This document shows, one piece after another, positions 21,725 through 35,300 of a stretch of DNA of 64,000 nt. Position 1 is the stretch's first letter. Each line of letters opens with the position of its first letter. This stretch comes from Ostrinia nubilalis. Its lineage: Eukaryota > Arthropoda > Insecta > Lepidoptera > Crambidae. Location of the stretch: the NCBI RefSeq assembly GCF_963855985.1, contig NC_087106.1, positions 4,943,001 through 5,007,000 on the forward strand, in the 5' to 3' direction. The notes below the pieces were generated by a model. The model was given only the letters and a program-made list of their open reading frames with translations, was not told the origin of the DNA and ran no database searches. Made by a program: the position numbers and the translations under genes.

Positions 21725-23340
21725 GTAAGTGATAGAATTAACAACAACTATTAATTTCCTAAAAATAATACTTTTCGCCGCCATATTTACGCAAATTTCC
21801 CCGAAGTAACTCGAATATTTCGTAATTTTAATTCAATTAAATCAAGAATGAAGTCACTAGTTGCTCGATTCTCGTGGAAAGTTACTGCAACTAGTTAAAT
21901 AAAATATCAACACTTCATTTTGAGTAAACTATTATTCAAATTCGACTGTATGAATGCCGAATTCTGAATAAATGTTTCGAAGTTCTAATACAAAAATCGA
22001 CTCGAGCTCGTATCGGCAAAATGGCGGCGCTGTTATGTGCGCTATAAATACGCTCGCTGTCCCTTTCACACGCGGCCGCTGTAGTTAGGTTAGAGTGGGA
22101 CGGTGGCATGTCAGATACGTAGTATCGTATGCTGAACACGTAAGGAGACACGTCTTCGTTGTTCGTAAACAAGTTGGGTGAAGTGGCCGGGGCTGCCACA
22201 ACGCGATGTTTTATACCCGCAATGTGTGGAGAATGCGCTCCACTTTAGATATTTTAAAGTTATGTTTCCACTTCTTTTTATTTTAATTGGAAATTATTGA
22301 AATATGAATAAAAGAAATAAAACGCAAACATTGTTTATGTTATTTTAATCTGAATGCAACGCAAAAGTTTTTAACTAGTAACGCAATGCAACTAATGTAG
22401 GCCTACTACATTTATTTGTTTTATAGGTATTGACGATTTGAAATTATATTAATTTTTGCGAATTATAATAACAGTTATTGTTAGATAATAAATAATGAAG
22501 TAAAAAATAAGTTGTTGTATTAGTATTTTTTAGTTTATAAAAAAATATTTTACAGACTTAGTTTGACAAGAATATTACAAAACTGATTTTAATGTAGTTT
22601 TGTCAACATAACGACTTTAAAATTACTAGAGAACATAGATTTTTAATATTTTATTCGGACGTGGATGGGTTTTTACATAGGTATAATTTTAAAGGAAATA
22701 CCTACCTACCTACTAATAAGTTGTCAGCAAATCCACGGTAATAGGCTAGTGCCTGCTTTCGTTCTGTAATTTGTTTTTTTATTGTTTTGGCTCGATGAGA
22801 TCATTTTGTATTGTTTAAGTTTTATGTTTTGCACATCAAAATGGTGCCTATTTAAAACTGTGTAAGATGCCACAGTGTTTTGGTATTATTACTTATTCTG
22901 TGGTTTAGTTTGATGATATGCCAATGTTTTCGACTGTACAGTTTTAGTGCACTCTTTTAGTGCAGCTCTGCGTCCGAGGATTTCGTGATTTAATTAATTA
23001 TCCGGGAGTCTAAAACTATAAATGTAAAACTTAGATAATTTTTAATAGGTAGGTAATTTCCTAAAGTTTCTATTTAATAGGTTAAAATAATTATGCTGAA
23101 ATAAAATTAAGCAATCAATATTATGCAATACAATGCCCAAATCATAAGTTAGAGAAACAATAAACCTCGCTCCTCGGTCGAATTGATTCTTGTCCTAAAA
23201 CAATAATCGTAAAAATAGGGGATAAATTGCAGCGGAGCGCGAACCCTACGGATAGCGCACGAAACTCGAGCGCAGGCAACCGTAGCGCCACGCCGCGGGG
23301 AGCAGAGGAAACTTCACTCCGTAGTTGCGCAACAGCCCCA
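21725..23340 (+). other. Candidate leader intron of gene 2
   Basis: Non-coding. A second GC-rich spot at 22005-22200 has ATGGCGGCGC (YY1-like) and a TATAAATA box (22043-22050), so a further start site is possible but unsupported by any donor that I can see. Confidence 0.4.
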
Positions 23341-23362
23341 CGCGCATTCTCCGCGCAGCGCT

Positions 23363-23397
23363 TCAGTCGCCGATTAGAGCTCGCGTCAGTCGGACGC
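23363..23397 (+). promoter_or_regulatory. Inr/DPE core promoter of gene 2
   Basis: Initiator TCAGTC at 23363-23368 (A+1 at 23365) and GGACGC at 23392-23397, exactly +28 to +33, fit a TATA-less insect Inr/DPE promoter (DPE five of six bases). The surrounding 23230-23430 is CpG-rich. A transcript from here would run unspliced into the coding exon. Confidence 0.55.
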
Positions 23398-23482
23398 GTG
23401 ACGTTTAATTTCGTCTCGCCGCGTCATTCGTCTTGTTTACGCTCACTAAACCAACAATATTTTGTATTCCTATTAGTGCGTG

Positions 23483-23533
23483 ATGAACCAAACAGTTATC
23501 CATTCACTAAACTTAACGCGTTCTCTCACATAA
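23483..23533 (+). CDS. uORF 1 of gene 2 (16 codons)
   Basis: ATG at 23483, stop TAA at 23531-23533. It is only in the leader if transcription starts at the downstream (23365) promoter, because the spliced leader form joins at 23563. No sign that the peptide itself matters. Confidence 0.35.
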   Translation: MNQTVIHSLNLTRSLT

Positions 23534-23580
23534 CTAAACTGAATTTTGACCTTGTTTGCTAGGTGAAGAGAGCGTCTCGG

Positions 23581-23631
23581 ATGCTATCTGTGAAGTGCGT
23601 CGCTGTGTTTGGAAGTGTTATTGGACTTTGA
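23581..23631 (+). CDS. uORF 2 of gene 2 (16 codons)
   Basis: ATG at 23581 in a weak context (C at -3), TGA at 23629-23631, two bases before the main ATG at 23634 and in another frame. Present in both leader forms. A uORF that ends next to the main start should restrain translation and favour leaky scanning. Human p27 mRNA is known to carry a regulatory uORF; equivalence is inference. Confidence 0.5.
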   Translation: MLSVKCVAVFGSVIGL

Positions 23632-23633
23632 AG

Positions 23634-24027
23634 ATGTCGACGTTGAGTGTGAGAGCACCCCTGCAGACCACAACCTTGCTGGACACGAGGTCCATGCGCG
23701 TGCGAGGAGTAACCACCCTCGATGGAGTCAGGAGGAACCTCTTTGGTTGCACAGACAGGGAAGAGAACAGAAGGTTCGCCGAGCGAGAACTCGCAAGGCA
23801 ATTGGAATTGGACAGTCAGAAATGGGGCTTCGACTTTGCTCAGGAAAAGCCATTGCCAGGAGACCAGCGGTTCGAGTGGAGTTTAGTGGCAGCGTCTGCC
23901 ATCCCAGCAGCCCTGCGACGAGCTCCGATCACCATCACCAGCATCAGCACTCCCCAGCCGGCTGCGCCCAAGCAAGAAGTCAAAGTTTCAAGTCCAGAAA
24001 ACAGCAAAACGCAAAAGAGAATCACAG
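23634..24027 (+). CDS. Dacapo/p27-type CDK inhibitor, first coding exon (residues 1-131)
   Basis: Cip/Kip cyclin-dependent kinase inhibitor, expected to bind cyclin E/A-CDK2 in the nucleus and drive cell-cycle exit. The ATG at 23634 has A at -3. Residues 33-38 (RRNLFG) are the cyclin-binding RxLFG motif. Residues 39-62 form a charged helix-like linker. KWGFDF (63-68) is the CDK-binding strand, then KPLPG (72-76) and FEW (80-82). The following 3-10 helix, FYYRPPR in p27, reads IPAALRRAP here, so the Tyr that blocks the ATP site is missing. SSP (119-121) is a possible CDK site. The exon ends after the first base of codon 132 at the donor CACAG|GTAAGC (phase 1), joined to 61230-61369 to give 177 aa (Drosophila Dacapo is longer, about 245 aa). 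The last residues, QKRIT (127-131), begin a PIP box completed by the next exon. Gene symbol by homology. Confidence 0.88.
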
Positions 24028-24334
24028 GTAAGCGCGCTGTTTTTAACTTTTTTATCTCTGCACAGATAACAAACTGCATTAATTTGCACAGATTATGTAA
24101 ACACTCGATTCTATGTGCATTCGTGTTTGTATCGATAAGCAATTCACCTTTCGTTTATCTCTGCTGTAATTATTCGTGACCAGACAGTTAATTGCAAAAC
24201 AAACACGATATTATCGAATTGGCAGGTTGCAATTGCAGTAATTATTTTTACACAATTTTATACTAATAGCGGGGCAAGGTCACATTGCACACGAGTGTTT
24301 GACCTTTCTTTTATTAGAACTGCAAACGTAGAAT

Positions 24335-24340
24335 AATAAA
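24335..24340 (+). terminator. Possible intronic poly(A) signal
   Basis: AATAAA 308 bp into the intron. If the intron is not removed, the reading frame continues from residue 131 to a stop at 24177-24179. A transcript ending here would encode the CDK-inhibitor domain without the PIP-degron and C-terminal basic cluster. Speculative; AATAAA is common in AT-rich DNA. Confidence 0.25.
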
Positions 24341-27300
24341 ACACGTCATATTCAATCGTGTGCATTTCGTCTGACTGTGACATTGGTTTAACATAAAAGG
24401 TCGGGCTGATTTTTCAATACCGGTTTGTTGCCATGTCAATAAGATTTAATAATTTTTACCTAATTAATTTAATTTACTTACTGATAAGATGTTTCTCTAA
24501 TCCCATTGTTTACACTAACACTAGTGTTGCCAAGCGTTTGGTCAAAATTTTTTGGGACAACTTATTTTTAAAACATTAATTTGTCAGTTGAATGAATAGA
24601 GAAAAAAAATAAGCATTCGAACATTTATCAACTAAGTTAGCCTTTTACTAATGGCCTACTAATACCTACTGACAACTAAGTAGGTATGTCTGCCTTGTTT
24701 GTCTCTCAATTGCTGGCTGATAAATTTATGTCAGTAGGTGTCGAACGAGTTCACTCGACACTAATGTAGGTAACCAATGACGCGACTACCTGGGCGACAT
24801 TATACAATACGATACGTAACTTTAGATAACAGATGCAATTTTTTATGTATTTTACAGTACTAACTTACTAAGACTGAAAGCTCATATTGCTTTCACAAAT
24901 ACAAACCGTAATTTCAATGGCCATGGCTTAATTATCTCCTAAAGAAACGCTAAGAAACAAAATCAAATTATTACATAATTATTTCACGAACCAAAAAAAT
25001 CCCCTTCAAATTCGCCATTGCAGTTTTTTGTCTGTCAAGGTGTGAAATGATTCGTAAAGGCTCAAAGGAAGTTCCCATTAAATAATCACCGGCACATAAT
25101 TAAAAATTAACTAACAAACGAAAGTCTATTTAGTTAATTTTTTATAGTTTTCCTTTGGGGCGATTGTAAAGGATTTGACTGCTTATTAAAATGCATTTAA
25201 GACTGGCACGTGACTATTAAAAAACATGAATGTTTCTTAATTTTTTACTTTCCTTTTATTCGTTTTAAATTTCGAACGCAATCCGAATTCGGAATTCAAA
25301 ATACCGCTATAGAAAGACTGGGTACTGTTATAACTAAAACAGTTTTCTGTGATGCTCATTGTTTGGTCTTATAATAGAACGAAATCAAACTGTAGGAGGG
25401 GCGCGTCTAGATAACGTGTTGTCCTAGATTCGGTTTGTTTTGAAACGCTCTATCTCGGATGCTCAGTTGCCTCCCACATTTGTCCTATTTTAGTCGGCAC
25501 ATGTGGTCTACGAGTAGCGTATTTTGCAGTGACAAATACTATTATTTACTACACCGTTGCTAAGTAACAGTGTTGTATAGTACAAATTACAACGCCAATT
25601 CATTATTCTGTCGTAATACGTATTCTTTGTCTATTGAACAAGTAGGTATCTACTTAATGAACCAGCAAAGTTTTTGAAGTCTAATTAATCAAATTCACTT
25701 TAAATGTAAATAGATAGGTATTAACATAATAACGTAACAATGATCAATAATTTAATCACTAACTAAACTAGTGTGTATTTCCTTTCAATATTTAATCAGT
25801 AATTCGTAATAATTGTAGCGATAACTTTTTTCGTGAAGTATGTATGACAATGTGGCATTACCTAAAAATAAACCTATCCTCGTGATGACGATTGTTGACG
25901 TCACCACACGGCGCACACTAGTACGTGATAATGAGTAACACAGTAAACAGAGCAGACCTAGTTCTACAGTCTAAATGGGCACGTTATGTCCGGACCAGAA
26001 ATACCTCATAAAAATATATTCCGTCCAGCGAGATTTGAATTTATTTGACGGCCAAAACTGCAGACAAAAAGTCACATCTTCCTAACTGCTGACAGCACAA
26101 ATCTCCCAAAATAAACCACAAAACGCCGGCACATTGTCCAATTTCAACAATCGTACTCATTAAGTGTGCTGTGTTATGTTTTTTAACTCGTTTATTCTCA
26201 ACAATATAGCTGCATTCAGCCTCTCTATGCCATTTTTTGTCTGCACCTAACTAAACCAGTAAGCAGTCAGTTTTTTGTTACACCTATTCAGTATTGTCAT
26301 CATAAAGAAATCTACTGCGAGCCAGTAAGATTCACTTGCTGAGACATGATAATCTTTTTACTATCCATTCTATTCTAAACGCTGGCAACTGAGAAAAAAC
26401 TTACCAACCAGTATTTTTCAAACCAGCCAGTGATTCTATATCATTGCCACGAAGAAATAAAAAATAAATCTATGAGTCAGGGCTTCGAAACATTTTTTTC
26501 GCGGTTCTTTTTTTAATTGGAATTGGTATTGGCTTTCTCAACCGAATAATTGAAACCGATTTCGTGCTTAGCTCACACCAAATGCATGAATAAACGTCGG
26601 AAACAACAATCGGATCAAGGGTCACGAATTTCTTTGTCTGAAACTGACCAACCGAAGAAACAACCTTAGGGGTCCAGGAAAAGGGCTCACCTAGTTCCTC
26701 CGTACCATTTCTTAAACGTAATTACACCTTTACTAGTGTCATTGAACTTTGAATGTTTAGAAATATTTTTACGTCTATGAGAATGTAAGTGGACTTAGCA
26801 GCGGGGTTTCTAATCGTATGCATTTGATTGCATAGACGAAATTGTTGCAATTCTATGAGACCCTTTTGTGAGTTATGTGCGGTCAAGAAATACATGCGAT
26901 TTCCGTTACAAGTAGCAGCTTGCATTAAATGCTTTTTTTAAACATACCTAATTGGTACTTGAGAATTTGTGTCGATCATAGTAGAATTTATCAAAGTGGA
27001 TTCGAGTGCCTATTTCACTAGCTAAAATATTGGGAACAATAATTGCAATGCACAGCTGTTCAGAACAACCGATGACTATTTTGAATATAATTAAAGTCCA
27101 CCCCTATAAATCGCGTAATAAGGAATCGCATTGTGCTGTGATATGACAGCGCACAATAGCGCGCCGTAATGACGGCCGCGGCGCGTGCGCACACCCCTCG
27201 CATTCACCCTCGCAGATAATGTAACGGCTATATTGATTTTTTAACTGTCACTTTCTCTGTTTAGTTTAGAAACACGCATGCTCGGGTTTCGGGAAACAAT

Positions 27301-29326
27301 CGTCGGCTCTAGAGTTTGCTCTACAAAAAAATAATACCTACGATGGGTTCAAATAATATTGAATTTTATATAAGGGACCTCTAATTTCCTTCATTATATC
27401 GTGCTCCTCAACAATTTTAGATTTAACTTTTAAGTATCCGATTTATGGACTGAAGGAAAAGACAAAAACCAAATCGTTGATTTGCTATTAGAGTTTTCAT
27501 AATTTTGTGGACATTACAAATTACATATTTCATTTTGTCATTTGTTAAAAAAAAATATTTCAGTGACAACGACCACTAGTTCGCTCCCTCGTTCTGTGTT
27601 AGTTAAAGATTACAATTTCAACAAACTCTCACTTTTGATAACTCCAAAACACAAGCGCGAAATCGATGCGGGTGATTACAAAAAAGTTGTCAACGCACGT
27701 GTTCCAAATTCGAAAATTTGAACAGATAGGGGAACCGTAACGGTCGTTCCGCATCTGTCTGCGCCCGCGCCGAATTTAGCAGATCGCACCCCTGCAGCAG
27801 TGGCTGTGGGGACATTGCCGTGGGGTTATTTTACTAACCCTGCAGTGGGTGGTAGATGCAGTAACCTAACGCTATGGGCATTTTGCATTTGATGACCCTT
27901 GTGCCCTTAGTCGACAGCTGTTGACGTGAAAACTGATCTGTTTATAGTAAACATGGGTGGACCCTTGCACGCAATATTGAGACAAATAATGTAGCTGTTC
28001 TAGCTAGACGATAGATTTACATGCAGCTGGAATTCTTGCGCATGCGCATTGATATTACATGTCATCAACGCGATAAATCTTCTGGATATTTGGTTTAGTT
28101 AATGTAACTTTTAAACGGAGAAGAAATGTGAACTTGCCAGATCTTACTGAAGCCAACGCGGACCGTACATTGCCCGTCCCTACTTTAGAGTGAAAAGCAG
28201 TTATTAACAATATAATTGGTGAAGAAACATGCAGCAATTAGCTCAAAACATGCGCTGTGACATCTCAGCAGCTAACGAACCGATTCTTGGTAATAACGTG
28301 ACACAACCGCCGTAACTATTGCGAAGATCTTTCCCATTACTTACGTGCACCTGCTAATGCAGAAATGTAATTGGTGGAAGCAACGACACGAGACTAATGC
28401 GCAGGAGTCGGATGTACGTTATAGTTCTCACGCCTTGTCGGCGCACTTTAACGGCTCGGGGGTTGACAGCGTTTAAAAAATCCCTGAATATCGTTATTTT
28501 ACACAAAAAATACATGGCAAGATGACAGATTAAAAAACTTACTAAATTTTCTTTGTCACCAGTATACGCAGGTAAAATTAATGCAGCGAGAGTAGTAGAG
28601 ATTCATTCAAATTTCTCATACCGGAATTGAAGGTGTTTCCATTGATTTTATTAAATATTATAATATTGTGGAATGCTACTAAATACCCTGGATTATTCCA
28701 TTAAGTAACATTTTAAAAATGCAAAAATTTTAGATTATTTTCAAAATGTTGCCGACTACTGCCCCAAGGAACGTAAGATATGGTTCAATGCGCGTAACGA
28801 CTGCAGACGCGGTAAAAACTAACAATTCGCAGTAACAGCACACACGCCATTATCCTGGTGGTAAAGGGCACCACCTGTGACTTTATAGCACCGCAAAAAA
28901 TTGCTAATTACATTTTTTAATGATTTTATTAAAATGTTCAACTGCCCTGATTTTAATGAAACAACCGCGTACACTAAAAACGATGTCATTTCTGAACGAG
29001 TTAAAATTGGTTTTAATTTCCATAATGTATTCAAATTAGACCTAGTTCATTTAAAAAGCGAGCGTAAGTAACAGATAAATATGCGCGCTAAGTGCTTGAA
29101 TGATAACTATAGCTAGATAAATGCCCTTAAAGAGGCACTTAGAGCGGGAAATATGTCTAGGAAAATTAACTAAACGTCTGCTTCGTTTAAAATGTAAGAT
29201 ATTTTGAAATGTAAAATCTCTAATTTTTTAGAAATTATTCGAAAAAGTTAATTAACCTACATGCTCTATTTTGTACGAATCTAAAAATATTGTAAGGTAA
29301 TCTGTGGAATTTTCAGTTCTATGCTT

Positions 29327-29337
29327 TTTCCCGCCAA
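29327..29337 (-). promoter_or_regulatory. E2F-type site
   Basis: TTTCCCGCCAA, one base short of the 12-base E2F consensus, in AT-rich intron DNA. Confidence 0.35.
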
Positions 29338-32300
29338 TTCTGAAAAACGTACCAATAGAAAACTTATCTGTGTAGAGCACATCAACATTTATGTTGCTAA
29401 ATAGCCTTTTTACCTTGGTGTTCTGTAGACCGTACAGTTTACTGGATTCATTGTTGCAGAGCAAAAATAGAACAAGGTAAAAGTGAAAAATTCTGAAACT
29501 CATAGCGTTTGACTAATGACGGAGTAGATCAAGGACGCCATATTTTGTCACCGCTTATTAATAGTCTGTACAGTGCCACAGACTACAATAACCACAGCAA
29601 TGGTGTGCGTTGGCTCAATATTACTAGATACCATGGTGTGTTGCGCAATTATGATTTAGGCACGAATTGTTGAATTGAAATGAATCCTAAGTATTTGCAA
29701 TAAGGGCTATTTTGCGACAAAAATGTAGGCTGACGCACCAGACTATTGCGTATTTTTGTGACGTATCAAATAGCCTTATCAATAACGATAAGTACCAATA
29801 TCATAGAAAAGAGTAAAATAAATACAACAGGACACCAATCAGACAATTAGAAATTTTAACGCTTATATTACCAAAAATGAGCTATTTTGCACTGCGAAAT
29901 TGAGAATCTTGATGTACAGTCGCTGTACATCCTAAATTGGCTGTGACAAAAATATCCAGCAGTTAGTAACAAGAACAACTTCATTAACTAATATGTAGAG
30001 CTAAAGAGATTCAATCAACTATCCTAGAGATTTACTAAATTAGACGTTATTCGATCTTAGAAAACGTTAATTGACGTATACTAATTATAATAGATTATTG
30101 CTAATTGGAGAGTGCAATTGGAATTGAAATTAATAAGTAATATCACAAAATAATACAGTATTATTGTCAGTGACAAATTTTATTTAATTAAATGAAAAAC
30201 AGACAGTTAATTTTGTTCACGAGGAAAATGGCAGATACATTGTTTTATTATAAATAAAAATTATAAATTATTGTTGACAGCAATGTTCGACAGTTTAGGT
30301 GAAAGTCGTCCTAAAATTAAATCGCTACAATAATAAACGCGCGTTTTCTTACAATTTTGTTTTTTTTTTCTTTGAGATACTTAATATTACTCGTATTAAT
30401 GCCTGAATAGATCTTTATTGATAGTTTTTAATCAAATTACTCATTTAATTCTTCTTGTATTATGTTTCCTGTCAGTATTTTGAATTTTTTAGTCATCACC
30501 AAAAAAAAAAAAATGTCATGTCTTAAAAAGCACTGGCCACCGTCCACTTTCTCACGTCCACCCTTCGTAATGGCCGAGATATGTCATAAAAACAGCTGAT
30601 ACCACGGTTCGGTTCCGGACGAGAGCGCTAAGGTTTTTGTATGGGAACTGGGCCGCGTGAAATCTAGCCATTCCGATCCCGAAGCGAAAGTGTATGGACT
30701 CTTGCTTTCGATGAGTGACTAGGAAAAATCCTGGGGCGTCAACGTCATCTCATCTTATTTTTTTTTATTCCGTGCTTCAGAAAGCACACTGTGTCAGGAT
30801 TATCTTAGATAGAATAGAGTCAACACCATTGTGCATTGCGGCTTAGTTTAACTCCAAAGTAGTCACTGCCATGTTTCACATACTTAATTTAAATCTAATC
30901 TTCAATGTGCTGCTTCAACAACCAAATTGGTAAGTATGATAACTTACACTTCAATTCGACTACCTAAAATTAGTGACTAATAATTATAACAAAATTATTG
31001 TGTTGTTTATTAATTAGGTTATCATCATGACAATGTTCGTTGGGATGGGACTAACCCATACGTAAATAACATTTAATATACTTACTTTCCCTTTTGTTGT
31101 CCTCATGGTGGCGCTAAATATGACTACTGAATTATTTTAGTAATCTATTGGTATTGGTAATCGCCTATATCCACAATTTCTTGGTCAAATCAAGTTAATT
31201 TCGAAAAAGTTTATGGAACTTCTTTGCTCTACATTATTATTACTTACAGTTATTTTAGTTATTTGATTATAACAGCTTTAACACATGCATTTGGACCTTA
31301 AAAACGTCACCTTTGTTATTATTTTCTGTGAAGTTAGTTGTCAGACAAATGACAACGAGAACGCTTGATCAAACTGAAAACGTAATAATTCGTCTATTTA
31401 ACAAGGGGCTGGTGTAATCATCAATTTCCCAGGCCTGGCCAGTTAGACGTCAGTAATTTTTCAATAAACGAATCGATAGTCCAATACCGGGGTAGATAAT
31501 TGATGCTATCGCCGATATATCACCCTTGTTACGTTCCCATGACCACGTGCTGACCAAATCATGGGAAATGTAACAGTAGTTAAACACGGAAGCTTATATG
31601 GTACGTTCTTATCTAATTGATTTATCAAAAACAATATAAAATGTATCTAACACCTATAAATGAAATTTACTAAATATTCTAACCCAATCTAACCAATTCA
31701 CTAGCTTAATTTAATTTAGCATAATACGTTATAGCAAATCAAATAATAAGGTACGATACATGTGAACTATCCACCCCAGCTAATAAATACCTACCGTGCG
31801 TGCACATGGCGATCTGTTGGGCGAAAACAGGGGGGATTTTTTATACTCCTACATGCAGCGGATCAATAAATAATTATCATTTCGACCTCGTGTGAACGTA
31901 ACCTTAGCGTTCTTTGCCTTTTTTAAAATGGCGATATCATAAAAAAAGTCAATTCCATTAACCTTTTCAACGGACCGAGATCAATACTTGTCTCGCAATG
32001 CATCGAATAAAAATCGATGATAACCATTAATAACGCTTTATATTTTAAGACAAAATTATAACGCCTTAAAAGCAAAATGTAATACTTAACAAAATAAATA
32101 CATTTCACGCCGTCAGATTACGTACGCAGATGCACTAGTCCACTGTGCGCTCAATCGAATTTCATTATTTTCAATTTGGAGTCGTGTTTCATTATTGTTT
32201 TAAATGGAACGCGTCAATTTCAATTTAGGAACGCGCCGGATTTATTTTTTTCTGGTGGCTGACAGCTGTCTGAGAATAAAGCTGCAATAAAATATTTTTT

Positions 32301-35300
32301 AAAACACTGGCAGCTTATAATATCGATGTTTTAGTCGTGTGCCTAAAATTTAAATAAAAACCGTAATGTTCCGCTTATTGCGCTGCAGATAAGCAGCTGT
32401 GGGGATCTAACCCGGTTGTTTTGAATGTAACGGTTAAAAAGTTGCATAGGTTCACCGGCAGTCTAGTTATTTTTTACCGACTTAAACAAGTAACGAAGAT
32501 AGGAACCCGCATTTTTAAAAGCATAAAATGCTTATCTCGTTGAACTTATGCTAACAAACTTATAACGTATGCACGTCAATATAACCATAAAGAATTTCTA
32601 ATAATCATCAAGAGTTATTCATGCGGCATACTAAGTGTGTACACTTTTTGATTCTTTTGACTAACGCGCGACACCGATTACGGAAATGCCTTGTCCGTGG
32701 GAAACCGACGCAGTGCTGTAATTACGGCTGTCGCAATCCCTCTGTCATTAAAGTCCGATCGTGATCAAGAACTTTTTGGTCGACTCACTTCTAAAATAGC
32801 TTCTAACACTCTCCCTTTCAACAATTTTGATTATAAAAAACATCGCACACGCATTTGTTTACCTACAACTTGCAGTGACCCGTAGGTCAATTTTGCTATC
32901 GTAAAAGGAAGTTTTGCACTGAAAAAACAAGTGTGTAATAGTTAGCGGAATTGCACTCTTATATTTATTTCAATTAAAATATGTAAATTAATGTAGGTAT
33001 AATACTTTTCTATGAACGCGTAATCCCTGCTCAAAAAGGTATTGATAGCTACGAATACATTAAACATTTACAATGCTCACCCGAAAGATTGAGGTGAAAA
33101 CAGACAATCTATCATTATGTAAATCCATTTGTTCCGTTCAATTGTGGGACACTCGTGAAGGGCGTGGAAGCGAAAGACTTATCACTCAAACACAACACGA
33201 AGCTCGGGCACTTATAAATCAAACGACATCAACACATTACTTATTCCGAGTGGCGATCACTTCAACGGAGACCTCTTCAACTAGACGTCTCGATCTGCCA
33301 TACATTCTAATGCATTTATTTCTTATTCCCAAAATCTTAATGACCCATTGTCGCTGACAAAATTTCCATCACTATACCGCGTCTGTCGATACCAAATCTA
33401 TTGTGCACAGGCGTTAACCCCAAATTCGAGATGGCTTTTTAAGGGGTCTCAGTTTACGCACTTTCAAAAATCATGGGAAACCCTACCTTAAACAAACAAC
33501 CCACTGCTAGAGTCATAACAAGTAAAACTAATTTCGATTAGACAAAGCACACAGCGACCAGATACAACGACAGGCCCTTGATATTCAAAATGTTTGCTGA
33601 AGACTGTTTACCAGAACGAGCAGCCATGGTTGAGTAGACGACACAATGCGTGGGCGTGGAGAATAAATATCCACGATGACAAAACAGTTTCGAAATACTC
33701 GACTGAACTTAGGTCAACGACAGAGATTTAGGGTCGCACAATCCCATTGTGGACGAACTAAGAAACACGTGTGAACTTACACCCCGTTCCAATTCCAAAT
33801 TCCCTTTATCAATCTAACACTTCATTCTTTGCGGGAATTCAACTGTCACAAATGTCCCCGTGAAGACATCCATCAAGAATATCTGACCCTACGAATGATG
33901 GATTGCATTCGATGAATGAATATTATGTTAATACCAGATTGATATGTTAATCCGAAATAATTACTGAGTTGAGTGCGTGGAGTACATCTGAATAAATAGT
34001 AAATGTACATTTCCAGTTCCACAGCTTTGTTTGTTGTCGTCATCCGTATAACAATACAGAATAAAGGCGTAACCTTATTCGATTGTTCACCAAAAGCCAG
34101 GAAAATTTTAACGTTATTTGATGGCGTAATTAAATAACATTTATTTATGTTAACAATGAAAATATCGCAATAAACAAACACTGGCATTCAACACGTGGCG
34201 GCGCGTTATCATCAAATGTTCCGCGTTTGTTTATTATGGAAATATTTCCTACACTTACCGCAGCGATGTAACATTTACACGCCATAAAATAATTTTATGT
34301 TTACGGGCAAACATCTCGTCAATGAGCACCATTATTCTGAAGACGTTCTTCGCGCTGAGCAAACAGTGCACAAAGAAACGCCAACACATTCTGAGAGCGG
34401 GCCGACCAGCCCTTTGACCTGTCCAAGTCCACGACGTTTCTTGATTTGATTGATAACGGTCATAAAGAATTTTCAAGACGTGACTACTTCCAAAAGACAC
34501 GGCCCTTCACAAATCTCCCACTCAAAAAAATAATACATCTTACGCCCTTCACACAAAGGGCAAACCTGAATGGAAGCCACGACAATAAAAATAGGGCATT
34601 GTCAAGTAAAAATTCATATTTCATGCTTTTCATATAGATAAAAATTACTGATATAGAGTTACAATCTGAATTTTAGATTTGTTTGTATTTTGATGCGCGT
34701 TTGGGTGAATGGACATAATGAAGCTAATTGTGTGTGAACGAATACTGTTCGAGGAGAATATTTTAATATTTATGTTAATGGAGTAACGGATAGGGTCAAA
34801 TTCGTGATGGATATCTAAAAAACAGATTTCTGTGATAATCTGAGTTAATACCATATCAAAGCTTCTACTAAATCCTTTGTTCCACTCAAGATTGTACATA
34901 ACTATGACGCACAAGTTTGTCAGAAGCTTGCAAGAAATCTATCCGGTCATTCTGTATGAAACGACTCTACTACGACAAACGCGTAACAGCGAATGGTCCG
35001 TTAGTCAGCTCGTGGAGGCCTGCAGGGTTTCCAGCGACCTTCTAACGGTAAACTACTTCGGGCACTGTGGGTCTGCAATCACTTGAACCTTGGCCATATT
35101 CGTTTCAATTGACTCTATCATTAGTATTGACATTTTATATTGTTACCGACGTCTTAACTAACATGTCATCTATGTAACTTATAATACTAAAGGTGCTAAG
35201 TATGTCAACATCACATTTGACACCAAAAGAGGGTATGGGCTTTCACTCAATTTCCGCGTAGAAATCATAAAATCTTACGCAGTAAAACGCTTTTATGACA

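Noticed and set aside
22043..22050. TATAAATA box as a third promoter of gene 2
   Set aside because: No Inr at the right distance with a good match and no donor downstream. Kept only as a remark in the leader intron entry.
23227..23562. 111-codon frame upstream of gene 2
   Set aside because: It begins at TTG, covers the promoter block, and ends at the candidate acceptor. Better explained as promoter and 5' UTR.
23609..24031. Overlapping second frame through the CDK-inhibitor exon, reminiscent of INK4/ARF dual coding
   Set aside because: It starts at TTG, and its only ATG comes late. Openness is explained by the GC-rich composition of the exon.
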